Positions 54,992-64,000 of a stretch of 64,000 nt of DNA are shown here, piece after piece (position 1 is the stretch's first letter; every line of letters starts with the position of its first letter). A model generated the notes under the pieces. The model searched no databases. It was not told the origin of the DNA and was given only the letters and a program-made list of their open reading frames with translations. The stretch spans positions 62,001-126,000 of the forward strand of contig NZ_JAOWPT010000004.1 of the NCBI RefSeq assembly GCF_025753855.1. The letters are read 5' to 3'. This DNA is from Mesorhizobium sp. ZC-5. GTDB taxonomy: Bacteria > Pseudomonadota > Alphaproteobacteria > Rhizobiales > Rhizobiaceae. Position numbers and translations under genes: made by a program.

Positions 54992-55879
54992 ATGCACCTT
55001 TCGACGCACAACTGGATGCGCGCTGAACCGCTGGCCACCACCCTGGCCCGGATCAAGAAATACGGCTACGAATCGATCGAGATTTCGGGCGAGCCGACGC
55101 AGTACAACATCAAGGACACCCGCGCGCTCCTGAAGGAGCATGGCATCCGCTGCTGGGGTGCGGTGACGCTGACGCTTGGCGAACGCAACCTCGCCGCCAA
55201 GGACGAAGGGCAGCGCGCCCGCTCCGTCGACTACGTCAAGAGCGTGCTCACCATGGTGAGCGAACTCGACGGCGAGATCATCACGCTGGTGCCGGCGACC
55301 GTTGGCAAGGTGGTGCCGGACGGCACCGAAGAGGAAGAGTGGAAGTGGGTGGTCGACGCGACCAGGGAATGCTTCACCCACGCCAAGAAGGTCGGCGTGC
55401 GCATTGCCGTCGAACCGCTGAACCGCTTCGAAACCTATTTCTTCAACCGCGCCGCGCAGGCGCTGGCGCTGGCCGATGCGGTCAGCCCCGAATGCGGCGT
55501 CTGCCTCGACGCCTTCCACCTCAACATCGAGGAGGAGGACATGTACGAGGCGATCCGGCTGGCGGGAAAACGCCTGTTCGACTTCCACGTCGCCGACAAC
55601 AACCGCTTTGCCGCGGGCCTCGGCCAGCTCGACTGGCCGAAGATCATCGGCACGCTGAAGGAGATCGGCTACGACGGCGCCGTGACCAACGAATTCGTGG
55701 CACCCGTCGACCGCACCCCGGCCAACAAGTACCCCACCATGGTCGAGCGCAATCCGGTCGACATTCCGCCGGAACAGCTGAAATTCATCCAGGATCACGG
55801 CTCCAGCCTGCTCACCGAGGCGTTTTACGCCGACCAGATGCGCATCACGGCCGAAACCATCCTGCCGCTCATCAAGTAG
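54992..55879 (+). CDS. Sugar phosphate isomerase/epimerase family TIM-barrel protein
   Basis: AP-endonuclease-2-type TIM barrel, 295 aa. MHLSTHNWMRAEPL..., IKKYGYESIEISGEP, VRIAVEPLNRFETYFFN (Glu metal ligand), CGVCLDAFHLNIEEEDMYEAI (Asp and His), LFDFHVADNNRFAAGLGQLDW (His) and AVTNEFVAPVDR (Glu). GGAG precedes ATG 54992. The set of Glu/Asp/His/Glu ligands resembles tagatose/psicose 3-epimerases. First gene of a four-gene operon of sugar-acid-type enzymes. Confidence 0.88.
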   Translation: MHLSTHNWMRAEPLATTLARIKKYGYESIEISGEPTQYNIKDTRALLKEHGIRCWGAVTLTLGERNLAAKDEGQRARSVDYVKSVLTMVSELDGEIITLVPATVGKVVPDGTEEEEWKWVVDATRECFTHAKKVGVRIAVEPLNRFETYFFNRAAQALALADAVSPECGVCLDAFHLNIEEEDMYEAIRLAGKRLFDFHVADNNRFAAGLGQLDWPKIIGTLKEIGYDGAVTNEFVAPVDRTPANKYPTMVERNPVDIPPEQLKFIQDHGSSLLTEAFYADQMRITAETILPLIK

Positions 55880-55947
55880 GTGCGCCATTGCTGCTTTCCG
55901 ACGATCATTCCCTCACTGCTGCGGTGGCGGAACGGCCCGGAGAGGCG

Positions 55948-57120
55948 ATGCGCATCAGCCGGGTGCAGGCCTGGTGGGTGCGCGTGCCGATCGAGACCGG
56001 CCGACAGCACAGGAGCGACTTCGGCCAGGTGTCGACGTTCGACGCGGCGATCCTGCGCATCGAGACGTCCGACGGCATCGTCGGCTGGGGCGAGGGAAAG
56101 AACGCGGCGGGCAGCGCCGGCACCTATGGCGCGCTGGTGCACCTCATCAACCGCGAGATCGCGCCGCTGCTGATCGGCCGCGATGCGCGCGACATCAACG
56201 CGATCTGGGAAATGCTCTACAACGGCGTGCGGCATCAAAGCGCTGCCGCCTCCGGCCATGCGATGCCGCAGCTTGCCCGCCGCGGCCTGACGGTGGCCGC
56301 GATCAGCGCCGTCGACATTGCGCTTTGGGATATTCTGGGCAAATCGCTCGGGGTTCCGGTCTGGCAGCTGCTTGGCGGCCGCAAGGCCAAACGCATGCCG
56401 GCCTACGCCTCGGGCGGCTGGGCACCGGCCGACAAGATAGGCGACCAGCTGCAATCCTATATCGCCGAGGGCGGCTTCAAGGCGGTCAAGATGCGGGTCG
56501 GCGCCATGGACGGCACGCCGCAGGCCTCGGCGGTGCGCGTCAAGGCCGCGCGCGAAGCACTCGGACCCGAAATCGGCCTGATGGTGGATGCGCACGGCAC
56601 CTACACGGTGGCCGACGCGAAGCGTTTCGCCCATCTCGTCGCCGATTGCGACCTCGCCTGGTTCGAGGAGCCGGTGATTGCCGACGACAAGGCCGGCATG
56701 GCCGAACTGCGCGCCGCCTGCAACATCCCGATCGCCGCCGGCGAGAGCGAGGCGACGCGCTTTGCCTTCCGCGATCTCGCGGTGATGCGCGCGGCCGACA
56801 TCTTCCAGCCCGACCTCGGTTTCTGCGGCGGCATCAGCGAAGCGACGAAGATCGCAGCTATCGCCTCCGCCTTCAACCTGAGGCTCGCGCCGCATCTCTG
56901 GGCGGGCGCGCCGGCGTTCTTCGCCGGCCTGCATGTCGCGGCGGCGTCCGCCTCGAGTTTCATCATCGAATATTCGCTCGGCGCAAATCCGATGCTGCAT
57001 GACCTCATCGAAGAGACGATCGACCTGAAAGACGGTATGATTGCGATTCCCGACGGACCTGGTCTTGGCATCACCGTCTCGGAAAGATTCCTCGAGGCTC
57101 ATGCGCTGACCGACCAATGA
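55948..57120 (+). CDS. Enolase superfamily, mandelate racemase/muconate lactonizing group
   Basis: 390 aa. N-terminal capping domain (VPIETGRQHRSDFGQVSTFDAAILRIET, GIVGWGEGKNAAGS) and barrel residues: Lys in FKAVKMRVGAMD, Asp in LMVDAHGTYTV, Glu in AWFEEPVIADD, Glu in IAAGESEATRFAF, His in LRLAPHLWAGAPAF. ATG 55948 has GGAGAGG just upstream; the frame is open further left over the isomerase gene, but that part is not plausible. Likely acid-sugar dehydratase or racemase. The stop overlaps the regulator start as ATGA. Confidence 0.9.
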   Translation: MRISRVQAWWVRVPIETGRQHRSDFGQVSTFDAAILRIETSDGIVGWGEGKNAAGSAGTYGALVHLINREIAPLLIGRDARDINAIWEMLYNGVRHQSAAASGHAMPQLARRGLTVAAISAVDIALWDILGKSLGVPVWQLLGGRKAKRMPAYASGGWAPADKIGDQLQSYIAEGGFKAVKMRVGAMDGTPQASAVRVKAAREALGPEIGLMVDAHGTYTVADAKRFAHLVADCDLAWFEEPVIADDKAGMAELRAACNIPIAAGESEATRFAFRDLAVMRAADIFQPDLGFCGGISEATKIAAIASAFNLRLAPHLWAGAPAFFAGLHVAAASASSFIIEYSLGANPMLHDLIEETIDLKDGMIAIPDGPGLGITVSERFLEAHALTDQ

Positions 57121-57830
57121 CTGAGAAGAACCTGCTGGCCGAGCTGGCATCCTACCTGTTCTCGTTCTCGGATACCGAGACCGGGCGCACGCCCTCGGAG
57201 CGCGAACTGGCCGAGCGTTTCGCGGTAAGCCGCGGCCAGATCCGCGAGGCGCTGGCGATCCTCGAAGCCATGCGCATCGTCGAGCGGCGGGCGAAATCCG
57301 GCATCTACCTGACCACCCGCGAGGCAAGCGTCGAGGCGCTGGCGCTGTTTGCCAGGGCGGGGCTGCCGCTCGACCCGGTGCGCATCTACGAGATCGTCGA
57401 GATCCGCAAGATCCACGAGATCAAGGCCGCCGAACTCGCCTGCGGCCGGGCGACGGAAGAGAATTACGAGCGGCTGCGCGAGATCCTGACGCAATCGGAA
57501 GAAAAGATCGCCACCGGCCAGCCCATCTCCCAGGAGGATCGCGATTTCCACCTGGAGATCGTCCGCGCCACCAAGAACACCATGTTCCACCAGATATGCA
57601 CGGCATATTATGTGCTTGGCGAAGGCCGCCTGCCCGTCTATTTCTCCGACCCGGAGCGCGGCCGGAGATCACACATGGAACACCTTCAGATCTTCGATGC
57701 GCTGCTGCGCCGCGACGGCAACCTCGCCCAGGCACTGATGAGCGCCCATTTGCAGGGCGCCGAAAGCTACTGGAAGGGCCTCATCAGCGGCGAGACCGGC
57801 AGCGCTGAGGCGGACCTGCAGAATGCCTGA
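57117..57830 (+). CDS. GntR family transcriptional regulator, FadR/FCD subfamily
   Basis: 237 aa. N-terminal wHTH: GRTPSERELAERFAVSRGQIREALAILEAMRIVERRAKSGIYL; C-terminal FCD helical domain with metal/ligand residues in EDRDFHLEIVRATKN and HMEHLQIFDALLRRDGNLAQALMSAHLQG. Embedded in the operon it probably controls (ATGA overlap upstream, 8-bp overlap downstream). The TGGT-N3-ACCA sites at 54708 and 54888 are suitable targets. Confidence 0.93.
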   Translation: MTEKNLLAELASYLFSFSDTETGRTPSERELAERFAVSRGQIREALAILEAMRIVERRAKSGIYLTTREASVEALALFARAGLPLDPVRIYEIVEIRKIHEIKAAELACGRATEENYERLREILTQSEEKIATGQPISQEDRDFHLEIVRATKNTMFHQICTAYYVLGEGRLPVYFSDPERGRRSHMEHLQIFDALLRRDGNLAQALMSAHLQGAESYWKGLISGETGSAEADLQNA

Positions 57831-58812
57831 ACGCACGAGGATTGTTTCGACGCACGTGCTGCATCCGCGTGCGCGCGCCATGCTGGACGGCGTCGGCGAC
57901 CTGGTGGTCGCCTCGGCGCTCGATACCGACACCCTGACCAGGGAATGCCGCGACGCCGATGTCGTCATCGTGCGCGCGCCAATGCCGCCGGAGGTTTTCG
58001 CCGCGCAGCGCCGGCTGAAGATGGCCGTGCGGCACGGCGCCGGGCTCGACTGGATTCCGATGGAGGCGGCGACCGAGGCCGGCGTGCTGGTCGCCAACGT
58101 GCCGGGCGTCAACGCCCGCACCGTGGCCGAGCATGTGCTGTTCGGCGCGATGGCCGTGCTGCGCCGTTTTCGTGTCATCGACCGCGATCTCAGGCAGCGC
58201 GGCTGGCTGGCCGGCCGCGAGCACTCCGTCCACACCAGCGAACTTTCCGGCAAGACCATCGGCGTCATCGGCATGGGCAACATCGGCCGCAACGTCGCGA
58301 CGATCGCCCGGGACGGTTTTGGCCTGACCGTCGTCGCCACCAGCCGCAACGCCGGCAGCCTGCTGGCCGGAATTGCGTTCCGCACGCTCGACGAATTGAT
58401 GGCCGAGAGCGACATCGTCGCCATCTGCTGCCCCCTGACACCCGAAACGCGCGGCATGATCGATGCGCGCCGCATCGCGCTGATGAAGCCGGCGGCGGTG
58501 ATCGTCAATGTCGCACGCGGCCCAATCATCGACGACGATGCGCTGATCGCAGCACTGCGCGACAACAGGATCGGCGGCGCCGCGCTCGACGTTTTCGCCA
58601 CCCAGCCGCTGCCGCTGGAGCATCCCTATTTCGGCTTCGACAACGTCGTGGTGACGCCGCACATGGCTGGCATCACCGAGGAAAGCATGATGCGCATGGG
58701 CGTCGGCGCGGTGGAGGAAACGCTGCGGGTGCTCGCCGGCGAGTTGCCGGTCAATTTGCGCAATCCGGAAGTCGTGGAGCGGTACCGGCAAAGGTTTGCG
58801 CCGGCCGCCTGA
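57823..58812 (+). CDS. D-isomer specific 2-hydroxyacid dehydrogenase
   Basis: NAD(P)-dependent oxidoreductase, 329 aa. Substrate-domain KMAVRHGAGLDWIPMEAATEAG, Rossmann loop GVIGMGNIGRNVATIA, catalytic Arg in VNVARGPIIDDDALI, Glu in the ALDVFATQPLPLEHP region and His in VVTPHMAGITEESM. Last gene of the operon with an enolase-family dehydratase and an epimerase-like protein, consistent with breakdown of a hydroxy- or sugar acid. Confidence 0.93.
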   Translation: MPERTRIVSTHVLHPRARAMLDGVGDLVVASALDTDTLTRECRDADVVIVRAPMPPEVFAAQRRLKMAVRHGAGLDWIPMEAATEAGVLVANVPGVNARTVAEHVLFGAMAVLRRFRVIDRDLRQRGWLAGREHSVHTSELSGKTIGVIGMGNIGRNVATIARDGFGLTVVATSRNAGSLLAGIAFRTLDELMAESDIVAICCPLTPETRGMIDARRIALMKPAAVIVNVARGPIIDDDALIAALRDNRIGGAALDVFATQPLPLEHPYFGFDNVVVTPHMAGITEESMMRMGVGAVEETLRVLAGELPVNLRNPEVVERYRQRFAPAA

Positions 58813-58854
58813 CCACGCCGCAGCTTCGCCCCAATTGACGGCAAGGTTGCACTC

Positions 58855-59241
58855 ATGTCCCGCCTGCAACGTTGTTTCCTTGTTGTCCTGGTGCTTTTGG
58901 CCAGTCCCGCTGCGGCCAGCGCCGCCAGCAGCAGCTACGTCTACTGCGACAACGGCCTGCGCTGCGTGAAGGCGCCCTGCCCGTCGAACAGCGCGCTGGA
59001 CGTTTCGACCGGCGAGGTCATCAAGGGCGTGACGATCGATGCGGAGCGGCTGCCTCCCGGCGACCGGGATGCGCCGGATCTTGCCGAGGCGCTTTATTCG
59101 GGACGCGTGGTGGTCCGAGGCAGCATGGAAGTCCGAACCAGGACGATCACCGGCAAGGAGTACAAACTGCCCTATCTCGTCGCTGCCGGCATCGAGCGCG
59201 ACGCCAGGGAAAGCGAGCGGAAGCACTGCTTCGCGCGCTGA
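58855..59241 (+). CDS. Small secreted hypothetical protein with conserved-looking cysteines
   Basis: 128 aa, not recognised as a characterised family. Signal peptide FLVVLVLLASPAAASA, then VYCDNGLRCVKAPCPSNS (three Cys near the mature N-terminus) and a lone Cys near the end (ERKHCFAR). The body has LPPGDRDAPDLAEALYSGRVVVRG. AAGG lies 9 nt before ATG 58855. Convergent with the amidase gene 7 bp away. Probably periplasmic with disulfides. Confidence 0.8.
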   Translation: MSRLQRCFLVVLVLLASPAAASAASSSYVYCDNGLRCVKAPCPSNSALDVSTGEVIKGVTIDAERLPPGDRDAPDLAEALYSGRVVVRGSMEVRTRTITGKEYKLPYLVAAGIERDARESERKHCFAR

Positions 59242-59248
59242 TCCGCGT

Positions 59249-60547
59249 TCACCGCCTGAGAACCGCCTCCACCGCCGCCGCAATGCGCAGCAGACGGCGG
59301 TCTTCGCCGTTTCTGGCAAACAGCATCAGGCCGGCCGGCAACGACGCTCCAGGCATCGGCAACGAGATCGACGTCAGGTCGAACTGGTTGGCGACCTGCG
59401 GGTTGCGTAAGAGCATGCCGTCGGTGCGGGTCCACAGCGCTTCGTCGGTAAGATGCGGCGCGATCAACGGCGCCAGCATCGGCACTGTCGGCAGCGCCAG
59501 TACGTCGACCGGCAGCAGCCTTTCGTCCATGCGGACAGCAAGTTCGCGGCGCGTACGGATCAGCCGGATGTAATGCGCGGCGGTAACGGCGAGCCGGCGT
59601 GTCAGCGGCACCGAGACATGCGGGTCGACGGCGGCGACCTTTTCCGCGTCGGCCAGCCAGCCGGCATGGATTTCGGCAGCCTCAATGCCGGCGAGCGAAC
59701 CTGCCTTGGTCGCCGCGTTCATTTCGGCGACCAGATCGTCGATTGCGTGGTCGGCGAGCCGCGCGCCGGCGGCCTCAAGCGCCTTCAGGCTCCGGTCGAA
59801 TACCTCCGCAACGGCCGGTTCGAGTTCTTCCAGCGACCGGCCTCGCGGGATGCCGATCCGCAACCCGGCGAGCGGCAGCGGCAGCAACGGCGAAAACGCC
59901 TCCGCCGCCATCACCGCATCAGTGGCGGCGCAATCGGCGACCGAACGGGCCAGCGGGCCGACCGAATCGAGTGACGATGAGAGCGGGAAACAGCCGGTCA
60001 GCGGCACGCGCCGTGCGGTCGGCTTGAAACCGACGACACCGTTGAGGGCGGCGGGGATGCGGATCGAACCGCCGGTGTCGGAGCCGATAGCGATGTCGCA
60101 AGTGCCGTCTGCCGCAGACACCCCTGCCCCGGACGACGAGCCGCCTGGAATGCGCGCCGGATCGGCGGCGTTGGGCGGCGTGCCGTAATGCGGATTGGTG
60201 CCGACCGCCGAGAAGGCGAATTCGGTCATCGCCGTCTTGCCGGGGATGATGGCGCCGGCCTGGCGCAGCCGCCGCACGATCACGGCGTCTTCAGCCGCCG
60301 GCGGCGCATCGCGGCGGATGATCGAACCGGCGAGCGTCGGCTCGCCGGCGACGTCGAACAGATCCTTGATCGAGACGACCTTTCCGTCGAGCGGCCCGAG
60401 CGACAGTCCGGCCCTGGCGCGTGCATCCGCGGCATCGGCGGCGGCCCTTGCGGCCTGCGGGTAGAGTCTGGTGAAGACGCGCCCCTCTCCGGTATCGGCT
60501 TCGAGGCGCACGAGGATGTCTTCGAGGCGGTCGCGGATGGATGTCAT
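59249..60547 (-). CDS. Amidase signature family protein
   Basis: 432 aa. Ser-Ser-Lys triad motifs: Lys in VVSIKDLFDVAG, Ser in RIPGGSSSGAGVSAADG, and nucleophile Ser in GSDTGGSIRIPAALNGVVGFKPT. C-terminal part TRRLAVTAAHYIRLIRTRRELAVRMD is typical of amidases rather than GatA, and gatB/gatC are not adjacent. ATG 60547 has AAGG 5 nt upstream. Hydrolyses an unknown amide. Confidence 0.92.
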   Translation of the reverse strand: MTSIRDRLEDILVRLEADTGEGRVFTRLYPQAARAAADAADARARAGLSLGPLDGKVVSIKDLFDVAGEPTLAGSIIRRDAPPAAEDAVIVRRLRQAGAIIPGKTAMTEFAFSAVGTNPHYGTPPNAADPARIPGGSSSGAGVSAADGTCDIAIGSDTGGSIRIPAALNGVVGFKPTARRVPLTGCFPLSSSLDSVGPLARSVADCAATDAVMAAEAFSPLLPLPLAGLRIGIPRGRSLEELEPAVAEVFDRSLKALEAAGARLADHAIDDLVAEMNAATKAGSLAGIEAAEIHAGWLADAEKVAAVDPHVSVPLTRRLAVTAAHYIRLIRTRRELAVRMDERLLPVDVLALPTVPMLAPLIAPHLTDEALWTRTDGMLLRNPQVANQFDLTSISLPMPGASLPAGLMLFARNGEDRRLLRIAAAVEAVLRR

Positions 60548-60618
60548 GACAACCTTGTCTTTTGTTTCCAAGCGAGATTTGTCTGGCAAGACATAACCCA
60601 ACAACGACCGGCCGTGTC

Positions 60619-61368
60619 ATGTCATCCGAAACAAACCTCATCTATCCACCGATCAACACACTGAAACCGGTGACGGAAAACCTCTGGATCGTCGACGGTC
60701 CGGTCACCCGCTTCGGAATGCCCTGGCCGAAAATGCCCTTTTCAACGCGGATGACGATCATCCGCCTCGGCGGCGATGATCTTTTCATCCATTCGCCGAC
60801 CCCGCTCACCTCCGATCTCCAAGCGGAGATCGGCAGGATAGGCACCCCGCGCTGGATCGTCGGCCCGAATCGCATCCATTACTGGTGGATACCGGAATGG
60901 CACAAGGCCTACCCCGGCGCCGAGGTCTATCTCGCTCCCCGCATACGGGAACAGGCGGGAGATCACATCGACTTCAACACGCTCATCCTCGACCGCGACA
61001 ATGGCTACCCCTGGGACGCTGAGATCGCCACGCTTCCAGTCGTCGGCAGCTATATGACGGAGGTCGAATTCCTGCACCGCGCCAGCCGCACGCTCGTTCT
61101 CACCGATTTCATCGAGAATTTCGAACCGCGCAAACTTGGCTCGATCTGGCTTCTCTGGCTGACCAGGCTGGGCGGCGTGCAGGATCCGAACGGCCAGATG
61201 CCGCGCGACATGCGCTACACGTTCGCAAAACAAAGGTCTGAGTTGCGGGCTGCGGTGGAAAAGATGATCGCCTGGAATCCCGATCGCATCATCATCGCTC
61301 ACGGCCGCTGGTATGCGAAGGACGGTGCGCGGGAACTACGCAGGGCATTTCGCTGGCTGCTGGACTGA
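60619..61368 (+). CDS. DUF4336-like protein, metallo-beta-lactamase fold
   Basis: 249 aa. Begins NLWIVDGPVTRFGMPWPKMPFSTRMTIIRLGGDDLFIHSPTPLT, then a reduced metal site: His in PNRIHYWWIPEWHKAYPGA, Asp in LVLTDFIENFEPRK, His in RIIIAHGRWYAKDGA. The classic HxHxDH motif is missing, so hydrolase activity is uncertain. Divergent from the amidase gene, convergent with the c-di-GMP gene. Confidence 0.78.
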   Translation: MSSETNLIYPPINTLKPVTENLWIVDGPVTRFGMPWPKMPFSTRMTIIRLGGDDLFIHSPTPLTSDLQAEIGRIGTPRWIVGPNRIHYWWIPEWHKAYPGAEVYLAPRIREQAGDHIDFNTLILDRDNGYPWDAEIATLPVVGSYMTEVEFLHRASRTLVLTDFIENFEPRKLGSIWLLWLTRLGGVQDPNGQMPRDMRYTFAKQRSELRAAVEKMIAWNPDRIIIAHGRWYAKDGARELRRAFRWLLD

Positions 61369-61403
61369 AATCCGGCGCCGCGTTGGAATTGCCGCGATTG
61401 CCG

Positions 61404-63821
61404 TCAGGCCGCGTTGGTCTTGACCATGCGCAACTCGCGCTTGCCTGTTCGTTTGGGCGTGGCTGTCGTGCCACCGCGCGTATGCTGTGCGAAATCGGCT
61501 ATCGGCAAAGGCTTGCCGAGCAGATAACCCTGCATGGCGTCACAGGCTTCCGCGCGCAGGAAACTGAGTTCCGCATCCGTTTCGACACCTTCCGCAAGCA
61601 CCGGAAGGTTCAGCCCCCGGGCCAGCCCGACAACGGCGCGCATGATGGCGGCCGCCTCGCTGCTGGTATCGACCGCGCGGACGAGCGACTGGTCGACCTT
61701 GATCTTGTCGAAGGGAAATGCGCGCAGGTTCGATAGCGACGAATAGCCGGTGCCGAAATCGTCCATTGCGATCTGGACACCGAGGTCCTTGAGCTTGCGC
61801 AGCACCATGAGGGCGCGTCCGATATCCTTGATGAGCGACGATTCCGTAATCTCCAGCTCAAGCCGGGACGGATCGAGTCCGGTTTCCTTCAGCACTTCCT
61901 CGACCAGTTCCGGCAGATTCCCACCATGAAGCTGTACCGCCGAAACATTGATGCTGACCCCTAGCTGTTTTTTCCAGGTCGCCGCCTCCGCGCAGGCGGC
62001 CCGCAACACCCACTCCCCGATCTTCAGTATGGCGCCGCACTCTTCGGCGATCGGAATGAAAACAGACGGCGGGATGGCGCCGCGGGTCGCGTGATCCCAA
62101 CGAAGCAGCGCCTCGAAGCCGAAAATCTCGTTGGATTGAATGTCGGCCTGCGGCTGATAGACCAGCCGCAACTCGTTGCGTGAGATCGCATGGCGGATGT
62201 CGTGCTCGAACTGGCGCCGGTCACGCAGGTGGTCGCCCATCGAAGGTTCGAAGAAACGGTAGCCGCCACGGCCTTCGATCTTGGCCTCGTACAGCGCAGC
62301 GTCCGCGTGGCTGAGCAAGGTCGCACGGTCCAGTGCGTCGTTCGGGAATACCGCGATGCCGATGCTGGTCCCGATGGTGACGCCGGCAGGCAGGTTCACG
62401 CCGGTCTCGCCGAAAGCTTCCAGAATGGCATCGGTGGCGCGCGTCGCGTAGGCCGGGCTCGGCAGGCCGGGAACGATGACGGCGAACTCGTCGCCACCCA
62501 GCCGGGCCACCATCTGATCGGGCTTGAGGACGCCCCTGATCTTCTCGGCGACACACTGGAGCACAGCATCTCCGACGAGATGCCCGAAGAGGTCGTTGGT
62601 CTCCTTGAAACGGTCAAGGTCGAGGAAGAGCACCGCCACGCAGCGGTCGCTGTTGCGATGTGCCGCGAATTCGACCTCCAGCCTTTTGTTGAAACTCGTG
62701 CGGTTCGGCAGTTTGGTCAGGGGGTCGTGATGGGCGAGGAAATGAATCTCCTCCTCGGCCTGCTTGCGGCCCCTTATATCGCGCACGGCAATGACCTGAT
62801 GCGGCTTACCAGCATACATGATGTCGTGCCGGATCAACTCCACCGGGATCATGCTGCCATCGGTCGCGCGAAGCTCGACCTCCAGCGGCCGCAGCGCGGC
62901 ATCCATGAGCTGATCTTCGAGCGCTGCGGGAAAGAAGAAGGCGAGTGAATGGCCGACCGGCTGCGAGCCGTCGACACAGGCAAGCGCGACGAAGCTGTGA
63001 TTGGCTGCCACGATTTCGGTCTTGTTGTAGACGACCAGTCCCTCGACCGCCGCATCGGCCATGTCCTGCATCCGTGCCGTCTCCCCGGCGCGGCGAAGAT
63101 CGCGCAGGTCCAGCACTAGGCCGATCCCGGCCAGCAGGATGATCGCCGTCGAGACGAGCGCCACGCCGATCGCCATCCATTCCTTCGGCAGCGCCGCCGC
63201 GGAAACGACGACGCGCGGATCCGGCACGATGGCGGCGGCTCCCATAGCGGTGAAATGGTGGCTGCAGATCGCAATCGTCAGAATGAGGGCGCCGTACGCC
63301 TTCCATTTGAACGTGTTGGCATGAAGTGCGACCGGCAGCGCGGCAGCACCGAACAGCCCGCCAAGAGCGATCGAGGCGGCGACCAGAGGCAGGTCCCAGA
63401 CGATGCGGCCCGCAATCTCGAACGCGGCCATGCCCGTGTAATGCATGACGGCAATACCGCCTCCGATGATCATGCCGCCGACCCAGCGTCCGTACCGCAT
63501 ACGCGACGAAGCGCCGATGGCCAGGCCAACCCCGGTCAACACAATCGCGGCGAGCAGCGACACGGTCGTCAGGGCGATGTTGTAGCCGCTCGGCAGGGCC
63601 GGCTGAAACGCCAGCATGGCGATGAAGTGGGTGGCCCATATGCCGAAGCCCGTCGCGACCGCGGCAACCGCAAGCCAGATCCGCCGCATCGCATGTCCGC
63701 TGAGGTTGACGTGGTGGAGGAGATTGACGGCGGCGAAGGAAGCCATGGCGCAGATCAGCGCCGCCAGCGCGACCAAGCGCAAATCATGCTCGGCCACGAT
63801 GCAGGTGTAAACCTTGAGCAT
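61404..63821 (-). CDS. MHYT-PAS-GGDEF-EAL cyclic-di-GMP signalling protein
   Basis: 805 aa membrane protein. N-terminal MHYT sensor with about seven spans and the repeated motifs THFIAMLAF, MHYTGMAAFE and HHFTAMGAAA (proposed copper/oxygen-type sensor), a PAS domain (ALEDQLMDAALRPLEVEL, VIAVRDIRGRKQAEEEI), GGDEF with intact RLGGDEFAVIV, and EAL with GFEALLRWDH, LELEITESSLI, AMDDFGTGYSSLSNLR, IKVDQSLVRA and LAEGVE. Both active sites look complete, so it could make or degrade c-di-GMP. GGGGAG precedes ATG 63821. Confidence 0.95.
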   Translation of the reverse strand: MLKVYTCIVAEHDLRLVALAALICAMASFAAVNLLHHVNLSGHAMRRIWLAVAAVATGFGIWATHFIAMLAFQPALPSGYNIALTTVSLLAAIVLTGVGLAIGASSRMRYGRWVGGMIIGGGIAVMHYTGMAAFEIAGRIVWDLPLVAASIALGGLFGAAALPVALHANTFKWKAYGALILTIAICSHHFTAMGAAAIVPDPRVVVSAAALPKEWMAIGVALVSTAIILLAGIGLVLDLRDLRRAGETARMQDMADAAVEGLVVYNKTEIVAANHSFVALACVDGSQPVGHSLAFFFPAALEDQLMDAALRPLEVELRATDGSMIPVELIRHDIMYAGKPHQVIAVRDIRGRKQAEEEIHFLAHHDPLTKLPNRTSFNKRLEVEFAAHRNSDRCVAVLFLDLDRFKETNDLFGHLVGDAVLQCVAEKIRGVLKPDQMVARLGGDEFAVIVPGLPSPAYATRATDAILEAFGETGVNLPAGVTIGTSIGIAVFPNDALDRATLLSHADAALYEAKIEGRGGYRFFEPSMGDHLRDRRQFEHDIRHAISRNELRLVYQPQADIQSNEIFGFEALLRWDHATRGAIPPSVFIPIAEECGAILKIGEWVLRAACAEAATWKKQLGVSINVSAVQLHGGNLPELVEEVLKETGLDPSRLELEITESSLIKDIGRALMVLRKLKDLGVQIAMDDFGTGYSSLSNLRAFPFDKIKVDQSLVRAVDTSSEAAAIMRAVVGLARGLNLPVLAEGVETDAELSFLRAEACDAMQGYLLGKPLPIADFAQHTRGGTTATPKRTGKRELRMVKTNAA

Positions 63822-64000
63822 GCAACTCCCCTATGCCGACACGACATCCACCCGGGGAAAATATACGCTCAAAATTTGAAAAATACTTTAAGAGTGACGC
63901 ACTAAAGCAATGAAAACAAAATTGTATTAGCTAAGGCATAACACGGAAAACGTGTAGCGACGTGCAGCTACCAAGGGCGAGCCTCAGGCGCTGAAAATGT
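63822..64000. other. Upstream region of the c-di-GMP gene, window end
   Basis: 179 bp with an AT-rich block (63,860-63,950) that likely holds the leftward promoter. No gene start or RNA is recognisable before the window ends. Confidence 0.4.

Noticed and set aside
55339..55947. Plus-strand extension before the enolase-family gene
   Set aside because: Overlaps the isomerase gene in another frame; ATG 55948 has a good ribosome-binding site and the right N-terminal domain.

Overview
The window looks like a chromosomal segment of a GC-rich alphaproteobacterium. The best guess is a Mesorhizobium/Aminobacter-type member of the Hyphomicrobiales, judged from protein style, dense ATGA-coupled operons, abundant Cox/Xdh-type molybdenum hydroxylases and heptamer-type intergenic repeats. 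This is inference, because there is no rRNA, tRNA or core marker in the window. I see no CRISPR array, transposase, integrase or prophage.

Region 1 (about 1-35,800) is one large accessory catabolic island. It holds a dipeptide/oligopeptide-type ABC transporter (partial), an ADP-forming acyl-CoA synthetase, two crotonase-family proteins and a three-gene molybdenum hydroxylase whose Fe-S subunit is fused to a CoxG-like domain. Next come a GntR/UTRA regulator, an M20 amidohydrolase, an F420-type luciferase-like oxidoreductase, a two-subunit CoA-transferase and a fold-type II PLP enzyme. A complete F420 operon follows (npdG-cofE-cofD-cofC-fbiC). The island ends with a ThDP enzyme plus aldehyde dehydrogenase, a methylaspartate ammonia-lyase, an MmgE/PrpD protein, two MFS transporters, an enolase-superfamily dehydratase and an Old Yellow Enzyme. 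Six promoter regions in this island carry the same palindrome, WTNCTA-N4-TAGNAW, 43-85 bp upstream of a start codon. I therefore read it as a single regulon in which synthesis of cofactor F420 is controlled together with the pathway that uses it. The substrate is not identifiable from sequence. This is the strongest candidate for an undescribed system here.

Region 2 (about 35,900-47,000) is mixed. It has a ferric-ion-type ABC transporter with its ATPase on the opposite strand, an alpha/beta hydrolase, an MFS exporter, CutC, an ArsR-SRPBCC-secreted propeller operon, and an SDR that lacks the usual Tyr/Lys pair.

Region 3 (about 47,000-54,400) carries a second molybdenum hydroxylase (small-large-medium), then a FIST sensory protein with a hybrid histidine kinase, facing a LuxR-type response regulator across a 28-bp perfect inverted repeat made of heptamers.

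Region 4 (about 54,400-64,000) has an operon of a TIM-barrel isomerase, an enolase-superfamily enzyme, a GntR/FCD regulator and a 2-hydroxyacid dehydrogenase, preceded by two TGGT-N3-ACCA operator-like sites. After it come a small secreted protein, an amidase, a DUF4336-like metallo-beta-lactamase-fold protein and an MHYT-GGDEF-EAL cyclic-di-GMP protein.
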